In this document: positions 35,754-44,807 of the stretch, in pieces
How positions within the stretch are numbered: the stretch's first letter is position 1
How the letters are laid out: every line of letters begins with the position of its first letter
From: Bacillus sp. V2I10
GTDB lineage: Bacteria > Bacillota > Bacilli > Bacillales > Bacillaceae
Reading direction: 5' to 3'
Assembly (NCBI RefSeq): GCF_030817055.1
Contig: NZ_JAUSYV010000001.1
Location: forward strand, 5,294,001 to 5,358,000
Length of the DNA stretch: 64,000 nt
The notes under the pieces: generated by a model
Told to the model about the DNA's origin: nothing
Seen by the model: the letters and a program-made list of their open reading frames with translations, nothing else
Database searches by the model: none
Made by a program: the position numbers and the translations under genes

Positions 35754-37010
35754 TTATTTTTGCCTACAATCGTCAGCTTGTTTCAAAAAAAATTCACGCT
35801 GTAGGGTATTTTGGGTTAAAGAAGCCGCACTCATGAATTCTTCATACGCTTCGCTCAGCCGTCCTAATTTCTTTAGAAAGTTGCCTCGAGTACTCGGTAA
35901 CAAATAGTAATTTTTCATAACGGGATCCAAACGTAACGAATCCACAATTTTTAATCCAGCTGCTGGTCCATATGCCATCGATAGAGCGACAGCACGATTC
36001 AGTTCAACGACTGGAGAAGGTGTAACTTGAGCAAGTTCATAATAAAGAGCCGAAATGCGCTCCCAATCCGTTTCTTCAGCAGTTCTGGCTCTGGCGTGGC
36101 ATGCTGCAATTGATGCCTGCAACCCATACATGCCGAGTGTTCCACCTAATCGTTCCGCCTTTTCAAGTGCTTTAAGACCACGACTAATCAACTGATGATC
36201 CCAAAGTGTGCGATTTTGATCTAAAAGCAAAATAGGTTCCCCTGCTGCATCGATTCGTGCTTTAAACCGGGACGATTGAATCTCGATTAATGCTAACAGA
36301 CCATGAACTTCTGGCTCATTCGGAATAATGCCAGCTAAAACCCGACCTAGTCGCAACGCTTCATTACAGAGCATGGGTCGAATCCAGTAATCAGATGAAG
36401 AAGCAGAATATCCTTCGTTGAATATAAGATATATGACTTCAAGGACAGAAGAAAGGCGTTCCTCAAATTCACTCTTAATAGGAACTTCGAATGGTACTTG
36501 GGCAGCAGTCAGTGTCCGCTTTGCCCGCACAATCCGTTGTGCAACAGTCGGTTCAGGAACCAGAAACGCCCTTGCGATTTCTTCCGTCGTTAGTCCCCCA
36601 AGTAATCGAAGCGTAAGAGCTACTCTTCCCTTTTTGGACAAAATAGGATGACAGGTCATAAAGATAAGCCGCAATAGTTCATCTCCAATGTCATCATCTA
36701 GTACTGAGTCCCAGTTATGTTCATGGTGAGATTCCAAATGATAAGCAATGTCTTCATATTTCTTCTTACTTAGCTTGTTCCTTCGAAAATAATCGATTGC
36801 CCGTCTTTTTGCGACTGTCATCAGCCATGCACTTGGGTAATCCGGTATTCCAGAGATTGGCCACCGTTCTAGCGCAATGATTAGCGTGTCTTGCGCAAGA
36901 TCTTCTGCAATCCCCACATCTCTAACCATCCTTGTTAAGTAAGCAATTATTTTAGCCGATTCCATTCTCCAAATCGATTCTATTTTGTGATGAACGACAG
37001 ATTCATTCAA
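35754..37010 (-). CDS. ECF RNA polymerase sigma factor with large C-terminal TPR-like domain (ECF42, DUF6596)
   Basis: Protein of 418 residues. Sigma region 2 is at 10-80 (DVGIAEDLAQDTLIIALERWP, then PSAWLMTVAKRRAIDYFRR) and region 4 at about 120-175 (ALTLRLLGGLTTEEIARAFLVPEPTVAQRIVRAK). A roughly 230-residue C-terminal extension follows (HGLLALIEIQSSRFKAR, GPAAGLKIVDSL), typical of group ECF42, which has no anti-sigma factor and is thought to be regulated by this extension. Paired with the DGPF gene downstream. Confidence 0.9.
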   Translation of the reverse strand: MNESVVHHKIESIWRMESAKIIAYLTRMVRDVGIAEDLAQDTLIIALERWPISGIPDYPSAWLMTVAKRRAIDYFRRNKLSKKKYEDIAYHLESHHEHNWDSVLDDDIGDELLRLIFMTCHPILSKKGRVALTLRLLGGLTTEEIARAFLVPEPTVAQRIVRAKRTLTAAQVPFEVPIKSEFEERLSSVLEVIYLIFNEGYSASSSDYWIRPMLCNEALRLGRVLAGIIPNEPEVHGLLALIEIQSSRFKARIDAAGEPILLLDQNRTLWDHQLISRGLKALEKAERLGGTLGMYGLQASIAACHARARTAEETDWERISALYYELAQVTPSPVVELNRAVALSMAYGPAAGLKIVDSLRLDPVMKNYYLLPSTRGNFLKKLGRLSEAYEEFMSAASLTQNTLQREFFLKQADDCRQK

Positions 37011-37113
37011 AATTTGTTCGGACCTCCTCTATAGAAACAACGAATGATAAATTTTAAAATCGACATCTATTCAAATCCTATTCTTCAATCTCTTTTTCAA
37101 TAAAAAATGCATG

Positions 37114-37151
37114 AAAGACGCTTTCCTTATTTCAGAAAAGCGCCCTATAAC
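37114..37151. repeat. palindromic repeat A, copy 7 (3' end of ArsR gene)
   Basis: GACGCTTTCCTTATTTCAG, then AAAAGCGCCCTATAAC. The minus strand can fold as GCGCTTTTC...GAAAGCGTC. It supplies the last codons and stop of the truncated ArsR gene. Confidence 0.75.
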
Positions 37152-37395
37152 AGAAAACTTGAATTCGAGATAAATTTCTATATACATTGACCTTTTCTTT
37201 AGCTCGGGACTTCTGCCATTTAACGTTTGCGACTATACGAAATTGGCGAATCCAATTTTGGAAAGCGAAGTGCAACTGTGCGGTTAATTCATGAAACGGT
37301 TTCTCCTCTGCCTCTGCTAACAGACGAATCAGTCGGCGCCTAGTTGGATCTGCAATCGTGTCAAACACATCCCGCAACTGGTTGTTCTCGCTCAC
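37132..37395 (-). pseudogene. ArsR-type regulator, damaged (internal deletion and chimeric C-terminus)
   Basis: Open frame of 87 codons from GTG. Residues 1-42 are a normal ArsR start (LRDVFDTIADPTRRRLIRLLAEAEEKPFHELTAQLHF). After that the expected GRTAVSKHL recognition helix is absent and the rest does not fit the family well. The final CYRALF and stop are encoded by repeat A copy 7. Shorter than the usual 100-115 residues. Probably non-functional. It follows a DoxX gene, the normal neighbour of such ArsR genes. Confidence 0.6.
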
Positions 37396-37469
37396 AACAC
37401 CCCCGCCAAAATTATGTAGTAGAAATCTATTGGTTGTAGTAAGGGACAGCCGTTAATTTCACCACCTCC

Positions 37470-37892
37470 TTAAAGTTTGCGGCTCTTCGGACGTAGCGCC
37501 CACGAGGCGATATTTAGTGCAGCATATGAAAGCGGAAGGATAATATAAAACCCGTAATCACCATAATCGTTAGCAAACGCATGAGATAAAGCCGCACCGG
37601 TCATTAAAAAGAAGATACCAGCGTGAACCCATTCTTTAAGCCGAGGAAAACCTGGCACGACGAGAGCGATGGCTCCAAGCACTTTCCAAATCCCAAGAAT
37701 GGTCAAGACGTATGATGGGTAACCAAGATTCGTCACTAACTCGAGGTTTCCCCCATATTGCATCAGTTGCCCGATACCACTTAACATAACAGCTGCTGCG
37801 AGTAGTAATGTGACTGTCCAATAAGCAATCATTTTTCCTCGGGGCTGGGTTTCTACTCTCGCGGTTGTTTCCGCACCGATAATCTTACTCAT
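37470..37892 (-). CDS. DoxX-like family membrane protein
   Basis: Protein of 140 residues with four membrane segments (AYWTVTLLLAAAVMLSGI, VLTILGIWKVLGAIALVVPG, GIFFLMTGAALSH, FYIILPLSYAALNIASW). This is the DoxX-like pattern including the LGYPSYVLTILGIWKVLG signature. AGGAGGAAACAA precedes the ATG at 37892. It is followed by the damaged ArsR gene in the same direction. Confidence 0.85.
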   Translation of the reverse strand: MSKIIGAETTARVETQPRGKMIAYWTVTLLLAAAVMLSGIGQLMQYGGNLELVTNLGYPSYVLTILGIWKVLGAIALVVPGFPRLKEWVHAGIFFLMTGAALSHAFANDYGDYGFYIILPLSYAALNIASWALRPKSRKL

Positions 37893-38045
37893 TTGTTTCC
37901 TCCTCATAATTGTTTCAAGTGAAACTTATTCAGGTTCCAAACTTTCCAAATAACTAACTCCTAATTGGACCACCTCCCAGTTGCTCTTAATTTCTCTAAT
38001 CACTACAAATAATCCTTGTTAATATCTAATTTCCCTTGAAAGTCT

Positions 38046-38078
38046 AATTCAATTAAATGGCCCGATTGTTGATCAAAC
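38046..38078. repeat. palindromic repeat A, copy 8
   Basis: TTCAATTAAATGGCCCGATT, then GTTGATCAAAC; the two ends form an imperfect palindrome. Confidence 0.75.
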
Positions 38079-38091
38079 TCTTGAAACCACT

Positions 38092-38120
38092 CTTCAACTA
38101 TACTCCCCGATTGCTTAATA
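38092..38120. repeat. palindromic repeat A, copy 9 (divergent)
   Basis: CTTCAACTATACTCCCCGAT, then TGCTTAATA, directly after copy 8. Confidence 0.5.
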
Positions 38121-38156
38121 CCAATTATTTCAAAATTAGGTGTTGAACTCAATCTT

Positions 38157-38213
38157 TTATTCCATTAAAAAGGACACTTACCTTATTACAGATAAGTGCC
38201 CTTTTGTTGAAGA
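38157..38213. repeat. palindromic repeat A, copy 10
   Basis: Outer TTTATTCCATTAAAAAGG and CCCTTTTGTTGAAG arms, with an inner stem GGACACTTACC / GATAAGTGCCC. Compared with copy 7 the inner stem has changed on both sides, as expected for a structure under selection. Confidence 0.7.
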
Positions 38214-38281
38214 AGAACCCACTTACATTAATGCAGTTTGTAAGATACTTGGTCTAGCTTTTCATTTTGAATATCCCTATG

Positions 38282-38513
38282 TTATTTTGGTAAGTCGACA
38301 GTAAACGGTGCTAATTCTTTAGTTCCAATAAAACTAGAAAAATCAAATTGTAAGACGGTTTCTTGTAGTGAGAAGTTTTCAATTTTATTCTCCCCGTTTA
38401 AATGAAAAACAGATTGAAACTGATATGTCTTTTTATCAAGTAATTTTACTTCATTTCTTGATATACTATGATTTTGTGGTGGAACAGGATTATCTGGATC
38501 AATTTTACCGTGA
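38282..38513 (-). pseudogene. C-terminal fragment of an unknown protein
   Basis: Open on the minus strand from after a TAA to the stop at 38282-38284, encoding about 76 residues (DPDNPVPPQNHSISRNEVKL, KTYQFQSVFHLNGENKIENF, ending PFTVDLPK). No start codon or ribosome site. It looks like a beta-rich extracellular C-terminal domain. I do not recognise the family. It lies between repeat copies 10 and 11. Confidence 0.5.
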
Positions 38514-38530
38514 CTTTATTTAAAAGCGAC

Positions 38531-38577
38531 ATAAAAATCCCAATTTCTCATTTATATCACTGAGAGATTGGGATTTA
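38531..38577. terminator. hairpin upstream of repeat copy 11
   Basis: AATCCCAAT and ATTGGGATT arms, with TCTC/GAGA extending the stem. A run of A on the left. Confidence 0.65.
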
Positions 38578-38610
38578 ATTATTCAACAATTGCGCCCTTT
38601 TCTTGAATAA
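38577..38610. repeat. palindromic repeat A, copy 11
   Basis: TTATTCAACAATTGCGCCC, then TTTTCTTGAATAA. Downstream (minus strand) of the DoxX gene at 38683. Confidence 0.75.
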
Positions 38611-38682
38611 CTGTGGTTATTTATTTTTAATCTCTTCCAATAAAGATATAACCTTTTCATTCTGTTCAATTATTGTTTGATT

Positions 38683-39195
38683 TTATGATTCAAAAGAGGA
38701 TTGTTTCTTAATTCCATTTTTTATAAATATTTGTTTTCTTAAGAATGGAATCATCCAACGATCGATACCTATTTTAGCTGAATTAAAACCAGCAACAAGG
38801 ATAAAAATCTCTATGAGAACCATCTGTGGATTCGTACTCGTTGTACCAGAGAACATATAGGAAAAATTCATAACAGCTCCCATTAGTACAGCAAACGTAG
38901 TAAACGTACCTAAGATAAGTCCAAGCCCAACTAGAAATTCCCCCCAAGGAACAAGTACATTAAACAGCCCCACGTTTGGAATAGCAAATCCATTTAGAAA
39001 TTCCACCCACCAAGGTTGAACAGCCGGGTGTTCTCCTGTTGCTTTTTTTACAGCTCCTAATAAGAAACCACTTGCATCAAAACCTCCAGTAATCTTTCCC
39101 CATCCAGCAAGCAACCACTGCCACCCAAGATATAAACGTAAGACCGTTAAAATGTAGGATACATAAAAATTTTCTCTTAAGAATTTTATAAACAT
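38683..39195 (-). CDS. DoxX family membrane protein
   Basis: Protein of 170 residues with four membrane segments. DoxX pattern: SYILTVLRLYLGWQWLLAGWGKITGGFD at the start, LNGFAIPNVGLFNVLVPWGEFLVGLGLILG in the middle and MNFSYMFSGTTSTNPQMVLIEIFILVAG. This matches the longer DoxX proteins of Bacillus annotated as DoxX or Crp/Fnr-associated. GGTGTAAT precedes the ATG weakly. Alone between repeat copy 11 and a GNAT remnant. Confidence 0.87.
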   Translation of the reverse strand: MFIKFLRENFYVSYILTVLRLYLGWQWLLAGWGKITGGFDASGFLLGAVKKATGEHPAVQPWWVEFLNGFAIPNVGLFNVLVPWGEFLVGLGLILGTFTTFAVLMGAVMNFSYMFSGTTSTNPQMVLIEIFILVAGFNSAKIGIDRWMIPFLRKQIFIKNGIKKQSSFES

Positions 39196-39598
39196 AGATT
39201 ACACCTCACAAATATTGATTTATTTTTTAAATGAAGCTAGGAAATGATAGGTGGGTTTGCTTACTCTCCTGTCTTTGCTACTTATGATATCGTTCAATTT
39301 CAACTTCTTCTTTTCGGATTAGAAAGGAGACCCAACACATGCAAAAAATAAGTATATGGTATTAGGAAGGCATTTAATTCACCTCTTTCCTATTTTGACT
39401 ATTCTTGAATATTTTTTATAAAGATTAGTGTCCCTTAATCTAAAAAAGTTTATCTAAGGAAACTTTTTTAACTTCGACTATAATATTATCCTAGGGACAA
39501 ATTTGTTGTCAATGACAAAATTAAAAACTCACAGTAGGATGAGTTTTTAATCCAAGATTTATTAACCAACTTTTCTACCAGTGGAAGACATTGTCTAA
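39196..39598. other. intergenic region
   Basis: Holds a hairpin AAAAACTCA / TGAGTTTTT (about 39523-39548) and a TTTGTTGTCAATGACAAA palindrome at about 39502-39519, probably in the promoter region of the DoxX gene. No intact gene seen. Confidence 0.4.
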
Positions 39599-39931
39599 GT
39601 CCAAAATTATACAAAAAAATTTCTTCAAAATATAGAACTTGAACATGGTAGAGCAAGTATTGGTATCTTGCTAGCCCCTGAAGCTCGTGGTCAAGGTTAT
39701 GGAAAACCTGCTATGGAGCATATGATTGACATTGGTTTCAAGCAACTACGTCTAAATAAAATATATTTGACAACAAGAGGAGTTAACGAACAAGCAATTA
39801 GTTTGTATAAAAAGATTGGATTTATTGTAGAGGGACAGTTAAGGAAGCATGCTTTTTTTGAGGGAAGCTTCTATGATACGTATTTTATGGGAGTATTAGC
39901 TTCAGAATGGGGTGGCAAAATGAATCAATAG
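39599..39931 (+). pseudogene. GNAT acetyltransferase remnant (C-terminal part)
   Basis: The frame after a TAA (39596-39598) encodes ELEHGRASIGILLAPEARGQGYG, with the acetyl-CoA-binding RGQGYG loop, then LRLNKIYLTTRGVNEQAISLYKKIGF and a DTYFMGVL end. This is the C-terminal two thirds of a RimJ/RimL-type acetyltransferase. The N-terminal strands and start codon are lost. An internal TTG at 39668 could start a shorter product but has no convincing ribosome site. Confidence 0.7.
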
Positions 39932-39984
39932 TGGTATCGTCAGGAAAATGCGGATTTACAACGTTAAGGAAAATTCTCATATTT

Positions 39985-40035
39985 AAAAAGCCCAATTTCT
40001 CAACATTAAAAGTGAGAAATTGGGCTTTTTTCAAT
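39985..40035. terminator. strong hairpin between GNAT remnant and DinB gene
   Basis: AAAAAGCCCAATTTCTCA and TGAGAAATTGGGCTTTTTT arms with a short loop, flanked by A and T runs: bidirectional terminator. Confidence 0.85.
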
Positions 40036-40110
40036 ACTCCACAAACGCGTCCTTTAACGGAAGATCATTCACAGTTAGTTAATGAAAAAAGCACCCGTTA
40101 GCACAATATT

Positions 40111-40614
40111 TTAAAGTGGTGGATTTTCCACACCTAAATGAACCCAATCTTCTTTTGGCGGTCCATAAACCCCAGAAGGTTTTATTCCTGCTTGACGCAT
40201 AAGAACTGTAACTTGCCCGCGATGATGAACAATGTGTTTGATTAACCCCATTAGGATTGAAGCATTTGATTCCTGTCTTCCAAACGCTTCTTGTATTTGT
40301 TTTAGGGATTCGTCTGTCCATTGTTGTTCAATAATTTTTGCTGCGTGCGAACTTACATTTTTAAAGGTTTCAGCGATTTCCCTTGATGAAGATGGGACGC
40401 TTTCTGCATTTTCTCCCCCATCTATCTTAAATCCAAAATTAGCTAAATAATCTGGAATACTTGTTGTAAAATGCCACGCAATTCTTCCCAAAGTACGACC
40501 TTCCGGATAAACTTGTTGTTTTAATGAATCATCTGTCAAACTATCCAAAACTTTTTGAGTTAATATGGATTCTTTATTCCATTCTTTAATAAAATCTGAA
40601 ATTGTTATATACAT
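40111..40614 (-). CDS. DinB family protein
   Basis: Four-helix-bundle protein of 167 residues. The metal-binding His are in RIAWHFTTSIPDYL and HIVHHRGQVTVLMRQAGIKPSGVYGPP. The last segment is the usual DinB end. The start at 40614 is set by GGAGG 8 bases upstream. Many DinB proteins are thiol-dependent S-transferases or damage-inducible proteins of unknown substrate. A single-gene unit in the accessory region. Confidence 0.88.
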   Translation of the reverse strand: MYITISDFIKEWNKESILTQKVLDSLTDDSLKQQVYPEGRTLGRIAWHFTTSIPDYLANFGFKIDGGENAESVPSSSREIAETFKNVSSHAAKIIEQQWTDESLKQIQEAFGRQESNASILMGLIKHIVHHRGQVTVLMRQAGIKPSGVYGPPKEDWVHLGVENPPL

Positions 40615-40838
40615 ATATAATTCCTCCAAGTATCTTTTAATAAGTAATTTATTGCTCGAAATAAATCAACGAACATTTGTTCTTATATCTTATTTCTACT
40701 TCTTTCCTTATTTTAATAATAGTTTATGAGGTTAATTAATTTATTGCCGTTTTAAGATACAGCCTCTGGATTCGCAATGCCAAGAATCATTATAAGGATT
40801 GTGCTGTTTATGGGCTACTCCAAGAAGATGGTTGTCAT

Positions 40839-41258
40839 TTATTGGATTTCAGTCACAATTGTGAAGGTTACACCGAACTTGTCCGTTACATAACCCTGAG
40901 CTGGGGTGAAGGAAGTTTCCTCCAAAGGACCGATCACCTTTCCACCCTGTTGCAAGGCTTCAAAAATTTGTTTGGTTTTTTCCACTTCGTTCGTTGTCAC
41001 ATAGATAGCTGCTTGATTTCCTATTTGACGGGGAAACCCCGGCGAATCAAAAAATGCAATATCCGTTTCGCCAACTTTTAACCTTGCATGTGCCACAAGG
41101 TCCATAATTTTTTCCGGGAAAGACATTCCGGGAAATTCCGGAATCTCTCCGTAAGTTTGGATAGAGAGGATTTTAGCATCCAATATTTTTTCGTAAAATT
41201 GAATCGCTTCCTTTGCATTTCCATCAAACATTAAATGGGGGATCGCTCGTAATTTCAT
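40839..41258 (-). CDS. VOC superfamily / PhnB-like protein
   Basis: Protein of 139 residues with two beta-alpha-beta-beta-beta modules: RAIPHLMFDGNAKEAIQFYEKILDAKIL at the start and GPLEETSFTPAQGYVTDKFGVTFTIV at the end. This is the PhnB/3-demethylubiquinone-methyltransferase-like type. GGAGATG precedes the ATG. Enzymatic activity unknown. Confidence 0.87.
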   Translation of the reverse strand: MKLRAIPHLMFDGNAKEAIQFYEKILDAKILSIQTYGEIPEFPGMSFPEKIMDLVAHARLKVGETDIAFFDSPGFPRQIGNQAAIYVTTNEVEKTKQIFEALQQGGKVIGPLEETSFTPAQGYVTDKFGVTFTIVTEIQ

Positions 41259-41364
41259 GACAAAACATCTCCTTATTTTATTTTTGCTGAAACAAAATGT
41301 CCTGATCGCTAAAAGAAATTACATCCTCTAATTAACTTCGATTTACTAATGTATAATCCCTTCC

Positions 41365-41440
41365 CTTACTCAATTAAATGGCCCGTTTCATAAAGAAAGA
41401 CGCCGTTCTAATTAAAGAAAAGCGCCCGATTACGGAATAA
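41365..41440. repeat. palindromic repeat A, copy 12 (full-length)
   Basis: CTTACTCAATTAAATGGCCC on the left, a GACGCCGTTC inner arm, and GAAAAGCGCCCGATTACGGA on the right. It shows the whole element as two half-units back to back. Confidence 0.75.
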
Positions 41441-41549
41441 AATAACATATTTCTTTGTCAGCCTATTTTACATAAAGCTTCTTTGAATAAAAAATCTTAT
41501 GGGACAAACAATAATAAATAATTAAGCGACAAAAGCAGGAGGGAATCAC

Positions 41550-42098
41550 ATGGTAAATGTATGGGAAACAGTTATGGATGCAATGAAATCAATGACAGTT
41601 CAAGATAAAGATCAACCTCTTCATGTCGGAGAAGTGATGGCATGTTGGATTTACTTAGCAGGTCTTGAATTAGCCAAAGTATCCGTTCAATCAGCTATAA
41701 ATACAACGGAGGATGATGAATTAAAAGCAATTCTTGAAGAAGATATGAAACTCGGAACCAGTCAAAGGAAACAACTCCATGATTTCATGATTAAGGAAGG
41801 AATTACACTGCCTCCTGCCCCTGAAGATATGCCAATATCAGATCCTAACAGTATTCCTCTTGGTGTTAAGTTAACGGATGATATGATTGCAAACGAATTA
41901 TCTTTAAAAATCATTAGTTTGATTATGAAAGCAGCTGGTGCCGCTTCTGAGTCGATTCGTACAGATGTTGGTTTATTGTTTGTTCAGTTTCAAGCAGAAA
42001 AATTAGCTTTCGCGACTAGATTAAAACATTTAATGCGTAAACGCGGATGGATAAAAGTACCGCCGTTTTACGTCCCAACTGGTTCTCAACAACAATAA
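41550..42098 (+). CDS. DUF3231 family protein
   Basis: Protein of 182 residues. It consists of one DUF3231 helical-bundle unit (DQPLHVGEVMACWIYLAGLELAKVSVQ, DMKLGTSQRKQLHDFMIKEGITLPPAPEDMP). Many Bacillus members are double-length, so this is the short form. Sporulation or spore-coat roles have been suggested for relatives; nothing in the neighbourhood tells. GGAGGGAATCAC precedes the ATG. Confidence 0.87.
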   Translation: MVNVWETVMDAMKSMTVQDKDQPLHVGEVMACWIYLAGLELAKVSVQSAINTTEDDELKAILEEDMKLGTSQRKQLHDFMIKEGITLPPAPEDMPISDPNSIPLGVKLTDDMIANELSLKIISLIMKAAGAASESIRTDVGLLFVQFQAEKLAFATRLKHLMRKRGWIKVPPFYVPTGSQQQ

Positions 42099-42212
42099 AG
42101 CTAAAACTTTTATAGTGCTGCCTACGTGATAAAGGTACAAATTAAGCAGATCAAAAACAATCTTTATCTTATGCAAATTTAGGTTTAATAACCACAACTA
42201 TATAAGGATAGC

Positions 42213-42254
42213 AAAAACGCCAAACCCATATGACTCAAGGGATTGGCGTTTGTT
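42213..42254 (+). terminator. terminator after DUF3231 gene
   Basis: AAACGCCAA and TTGGCGTTT arms with a 19-base loop, followed by GTTT. Confidence 0.65.
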
Positions 42255-42346
42255 TATGTAAAATTTTAAACATCGTTAATGAATCAACGTTTTCGGCTTC
42301 TTCAGAATACTGTTAGCTACATAAAAAAAAAAGGGTTTATTCAGCC

Positions 42347-42380
42347 TCTTACTCAATTAAATGGCCTGATTGTTGAATAC
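42347..42380. repeat. palindromic repeat A, copy 13
   Basis: CTTACTCAATTAAATGGCC, then TGATTGTTGAATA, 37 bases from the truncated end of an SRPBCC gene fragment. Confidence 0.75.
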
Positions 42381-42417
42381 CCCATATCCCCAGGTCATCA
42401 TCACTTTCTAATACCGA

Positions 42418-42618
42418 ACAATTTCCTTGCATTCCACTAATGCAATATTCCCGCCATCAATATCTATTCTGTTTTTCCCATAAATCTTCGGTTCGAGCAG
42501 AATTTGCCGTCCCATCCATTGCACCATTTTTTCCGGGTTTGATAAAAAAGGAAAAGAGAGTTTCCGTGCTGTATTCAATATAAATTTCTTTTCTAACCGT
42601 CTCCTTATTCGGTTTCAT
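42418..42618 (-). pseudogene. SRPBCC/AHSA1-domain protein fragment (N-terminal)
   Basis: From ATG at 42618 the minus strand encodes 66 residues (KETVRKEIYIEYSTETLFSF, NPEKMVQWMGRQILLEPKIY, then IDIDGGNIALVECKEIV), the first half of an activator-of-Hsp90-type START-like protein, normally about 150 residues. It stops at TAG 42418-42420, close to repeat copy 13. The start overlaps the end of an ArsR-gene fragment, the normal arrangement for this pair. Confidence 0.7.
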
Positions 42619-42715
42619 GCTTCTTTCTCTCCTCCTCTTCCGCTGCCTCCTTCAAAGGAAGCAAGCTGTCGTCCAAGAACTGGTCAATGCATTTTTTCAA
42701 ATAGCACACACGTAA
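42605..42715 (-). pseudogene. ArsR-type regulator fragment (C-terminal)
   Basis: The minus strand encodes CYLKKCIDQFLDDSLLPLKE and AAEEEERKKHETE with its stop at 42605-42607, the usual charged C-terminus of ArsR proteins cotranscribed with SRPBCC genes. The N-terminal part is missing. Could be the other half of the broken ArsR at 37132-37395, but that is not provable by eye. Confidence 0.5.
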
Positions 42716-43064
42716 TTAAGTGTAAACTTAATAAATAAAAACCTCCTTGTCTAAATATTTCTAGGAGGAGAAACCCTATCTAGCTTGTCCACTTGAATAA
42801 ATCTATAACGAATTCCTTTTACGCTAGTGAACTCTAACTTTTATTAAAAAATATGGTTGTTCTCCATAAAAACATTTCTCGCCCACTAAAATGATTCTTC
42901 TATTCTAAATCCCCAACAATAGGAAGCATATCCTTGGTGAAAGCTCACGTGTATTAGGTTCCATTGTTTGGCAAAAGTTTCATTTATGTGGTAATATTAA
43001 TGCGAATATTTGTTCTGTATTTGTCAAGAATAAAAGAACATAGACGGAAAGCAGGTGTAGTATA
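42716..43064. other. intergenic region without recognisable gene
   Basis: AT-rich. I see no ORF, repeat or RNA here. Confidence 0.35.
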
Positions 43065-43193
43065 GCGACTGAGCATTTTTCTGAAGTAGATGATGTAATT
43101 ACGCCTAAACATAACAACATTGCCAAGAAATTACGAGAGAAAGTAATACACACAGCAACTTCAAATGTTATGAACTTACGATCCTATCATTGA
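43065..43193 (+). pseudogene. unidentified gene fragment before the MFS pump gene
   Basis: An open plus-strand segment encodes ATEHFSEVDDVITPKHNNIA and KKLREKVIHTATSNVMNLRSYH before a TGA. It reads like a real protein piece but has no start and no family that I recognise. Confidence 0.3.
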
Positions 43194-43259
43194 TACTTTC
43201 CTAACGTTGATGCAGCAATATTTTAATTAGGCATTTTGCAAATCGAAAGGAGAAAGAAT

Positions 43260-44747
43260 TTGAAAAATCAAAACGAATCGGCTCAAAACGGAGGGACATT
43301 CGGGAGCAGAGAAAATTTTTTGCTGGTCATGATTATGATTCTGGGTGTGTTTGTAGCCATTTTAAATGAAACGCTGCTTAACGTAGCCTTAACAAAAATT
43401 ATGGATGACTTCGGAATTGAGCCGAGTACCGCGCAATGGCTGACTACTGGTTATCTCCTTGTTATAGGTGTACTTATACCGGTCACAGCTTATTTAATTC
43501 AGCGTTTCACGACAAGAAGCTTGTTCCTTGGAGCTATGGGATTGTTTACGGCGGGGACATTTGTAGCGGCTATCGCACCAGGGATAGAAATGCTTTTAAT
43601 CGGAAGGCTGCTTCAGGCAGCGGGTACCGGGCTGCTCTTTCCTTTACTGACCAATGTGGTATTCTCAATCGTTCCTATTGAAAAAAGGGGTTCGGCAATG
43701 GGGACAATTGGAATTGTCATTACGTTTGCTCCCGCGATTGGACCTACTCTATCAGGGATCATTGTTGAGCATTTCAGCTGGCGGGTTCTCTTTTACGGCG
43801 TTCTGCCGATCGCACTGCTTGTTATTATATTTGCATTTATGAAGCTTAAAAACGTGACGGAGACAAGTAATCCGAAGATTGATCCGCTTTCGCTTCTGCT
43901 TTCAACCTTAGGATTCGGGGGGATTGTATACGGATTCAGCAGCTCCGGTGAAGGACAGGGGGGTTGGTCGAGCTATGAAGTTCTAATCCCACTTGCAATC
44001 GGCATTGTTTCTTTAGCACTGTTTACTTGGAGGCAATTGACGATTTCACAGCCGCTCCTAAATTTACGAACATTTAAATACAACATTTTCAGGATGTCAA
44101 CGTTGATTATGATGATTATCATGATGGCGATGTTTTCAGCGATGATGCTGCTGCCGATTTTTCTCCAGAATGCGTTAGGTTACAGTCCGTTGAAGGCAGG
44201 TTTGGTCATGCTGCCGGGTGGGATTGTCATGGGAATCATGTCACCCATTACAGGCCGGTTATTTGATAAATTTGGTGCCAAGTGGCTTGCGCTTATCGGT
44301 TTGGGGCTGATCGCGAATACACTGTGGCAATTTGCCTTTATCACAGTGTCAACCTCCTACAGCACGATTATGATTTTCAATACGCTGTTAATGCTGGGGA
44401 TTTCAATGGTTATGATGCCGATTATGACCAACGCTTTGAACGAACTGCCCCCTCCCTTATATCCGCACGGCACGGCTATTATCAGTACGCTTCAACAGGT
44501 TGCCGGCGCTGTCGGGACAGCATTGCTTGTCTCTATCATGACCAATGGTTCTGCTCGTTTTATGGAAAATACGCTGATTAAGGAAGACGAGGCTACCTTA
44601 CAAATTCTAGCGATGATTTCTGGAATGAAAAGTGCGTTCCTGTTTGCATTCGGACTAGTTGCCATCGCATGGATCGTTTCATTATTTATCAAACGGGCTG
44701 TGCCTGAAGAAAAGAGTTTGAAAATGAAGCAAGGTACTGTGAACTGA
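43260..44747 (+). CDS. DHA2 family MFS drug efflux transporter (EmrB/QacA, 14 TMS)
   Basis: Proton-driven exporter of about 495 residues with 14 hydrophobic segments. DHA2 motifs: LNETLLNVALTKIMDDFGI with WLTTGYLL (motif D1), RLLQAAGTGLLFPLLTN (motif C region) and MLPGGIVMGIMSPITGRLFDKFG in the second half. The TTG at 43260 with AAAGGAG is chosen over the open frame from 43236. No regulator gene is adjacent. Substrate unknown; relatives export drugs and dyes. Confidence 0.9.
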   Translation: MKNQNESAQNGGTFGSRENFLLVMIMILGVFVAILNETLLNVALTKIMDDFGIEPSTAQWLTTGYLLVIGVLIPVTAYLIQRFTTRSLFLGAMGLFTAGTFVAAIAPGIEMLLIGRLLQAAGTGLLFPLLTNVVFSIVPIEKRGSAMGTIGIVITFAPAIGPTLSGIIVEHFSWRVLFYGVLPIALLVIIFAFMKLKNVTETSNPKIDPLSLLLSTLGFGGIVYGFSSSGEGQGGWSSYEVLIPLAIGIVSLALFTWRQLTISQPLLNLRTFKYNIFRMSTLIMMIIMMAMFSAMMLLPIFLQNALGYSPLKAGLVMLPGGIVMGIMSPITGRLFDKFGAKWLALIGLGLIANTLWQFAFITVSTSYSTIMIFNTLLMLGISMVMMPIMTNALNELPPPLYPHGTAIISTLQQVAGAVGTALLVSIMTNGSARFMENTLIKEDEATLQILAMISGMKSAFLFAFGLVAIAWIVSLFIKRAVPEEKSLKMKQGTVN

Positions 44748-44807
44748 CAAAGAGACTACTATGTATATATAAATAAGGTCGTTATTTTTGTCGACTAGTA
44801 TCTTTAA

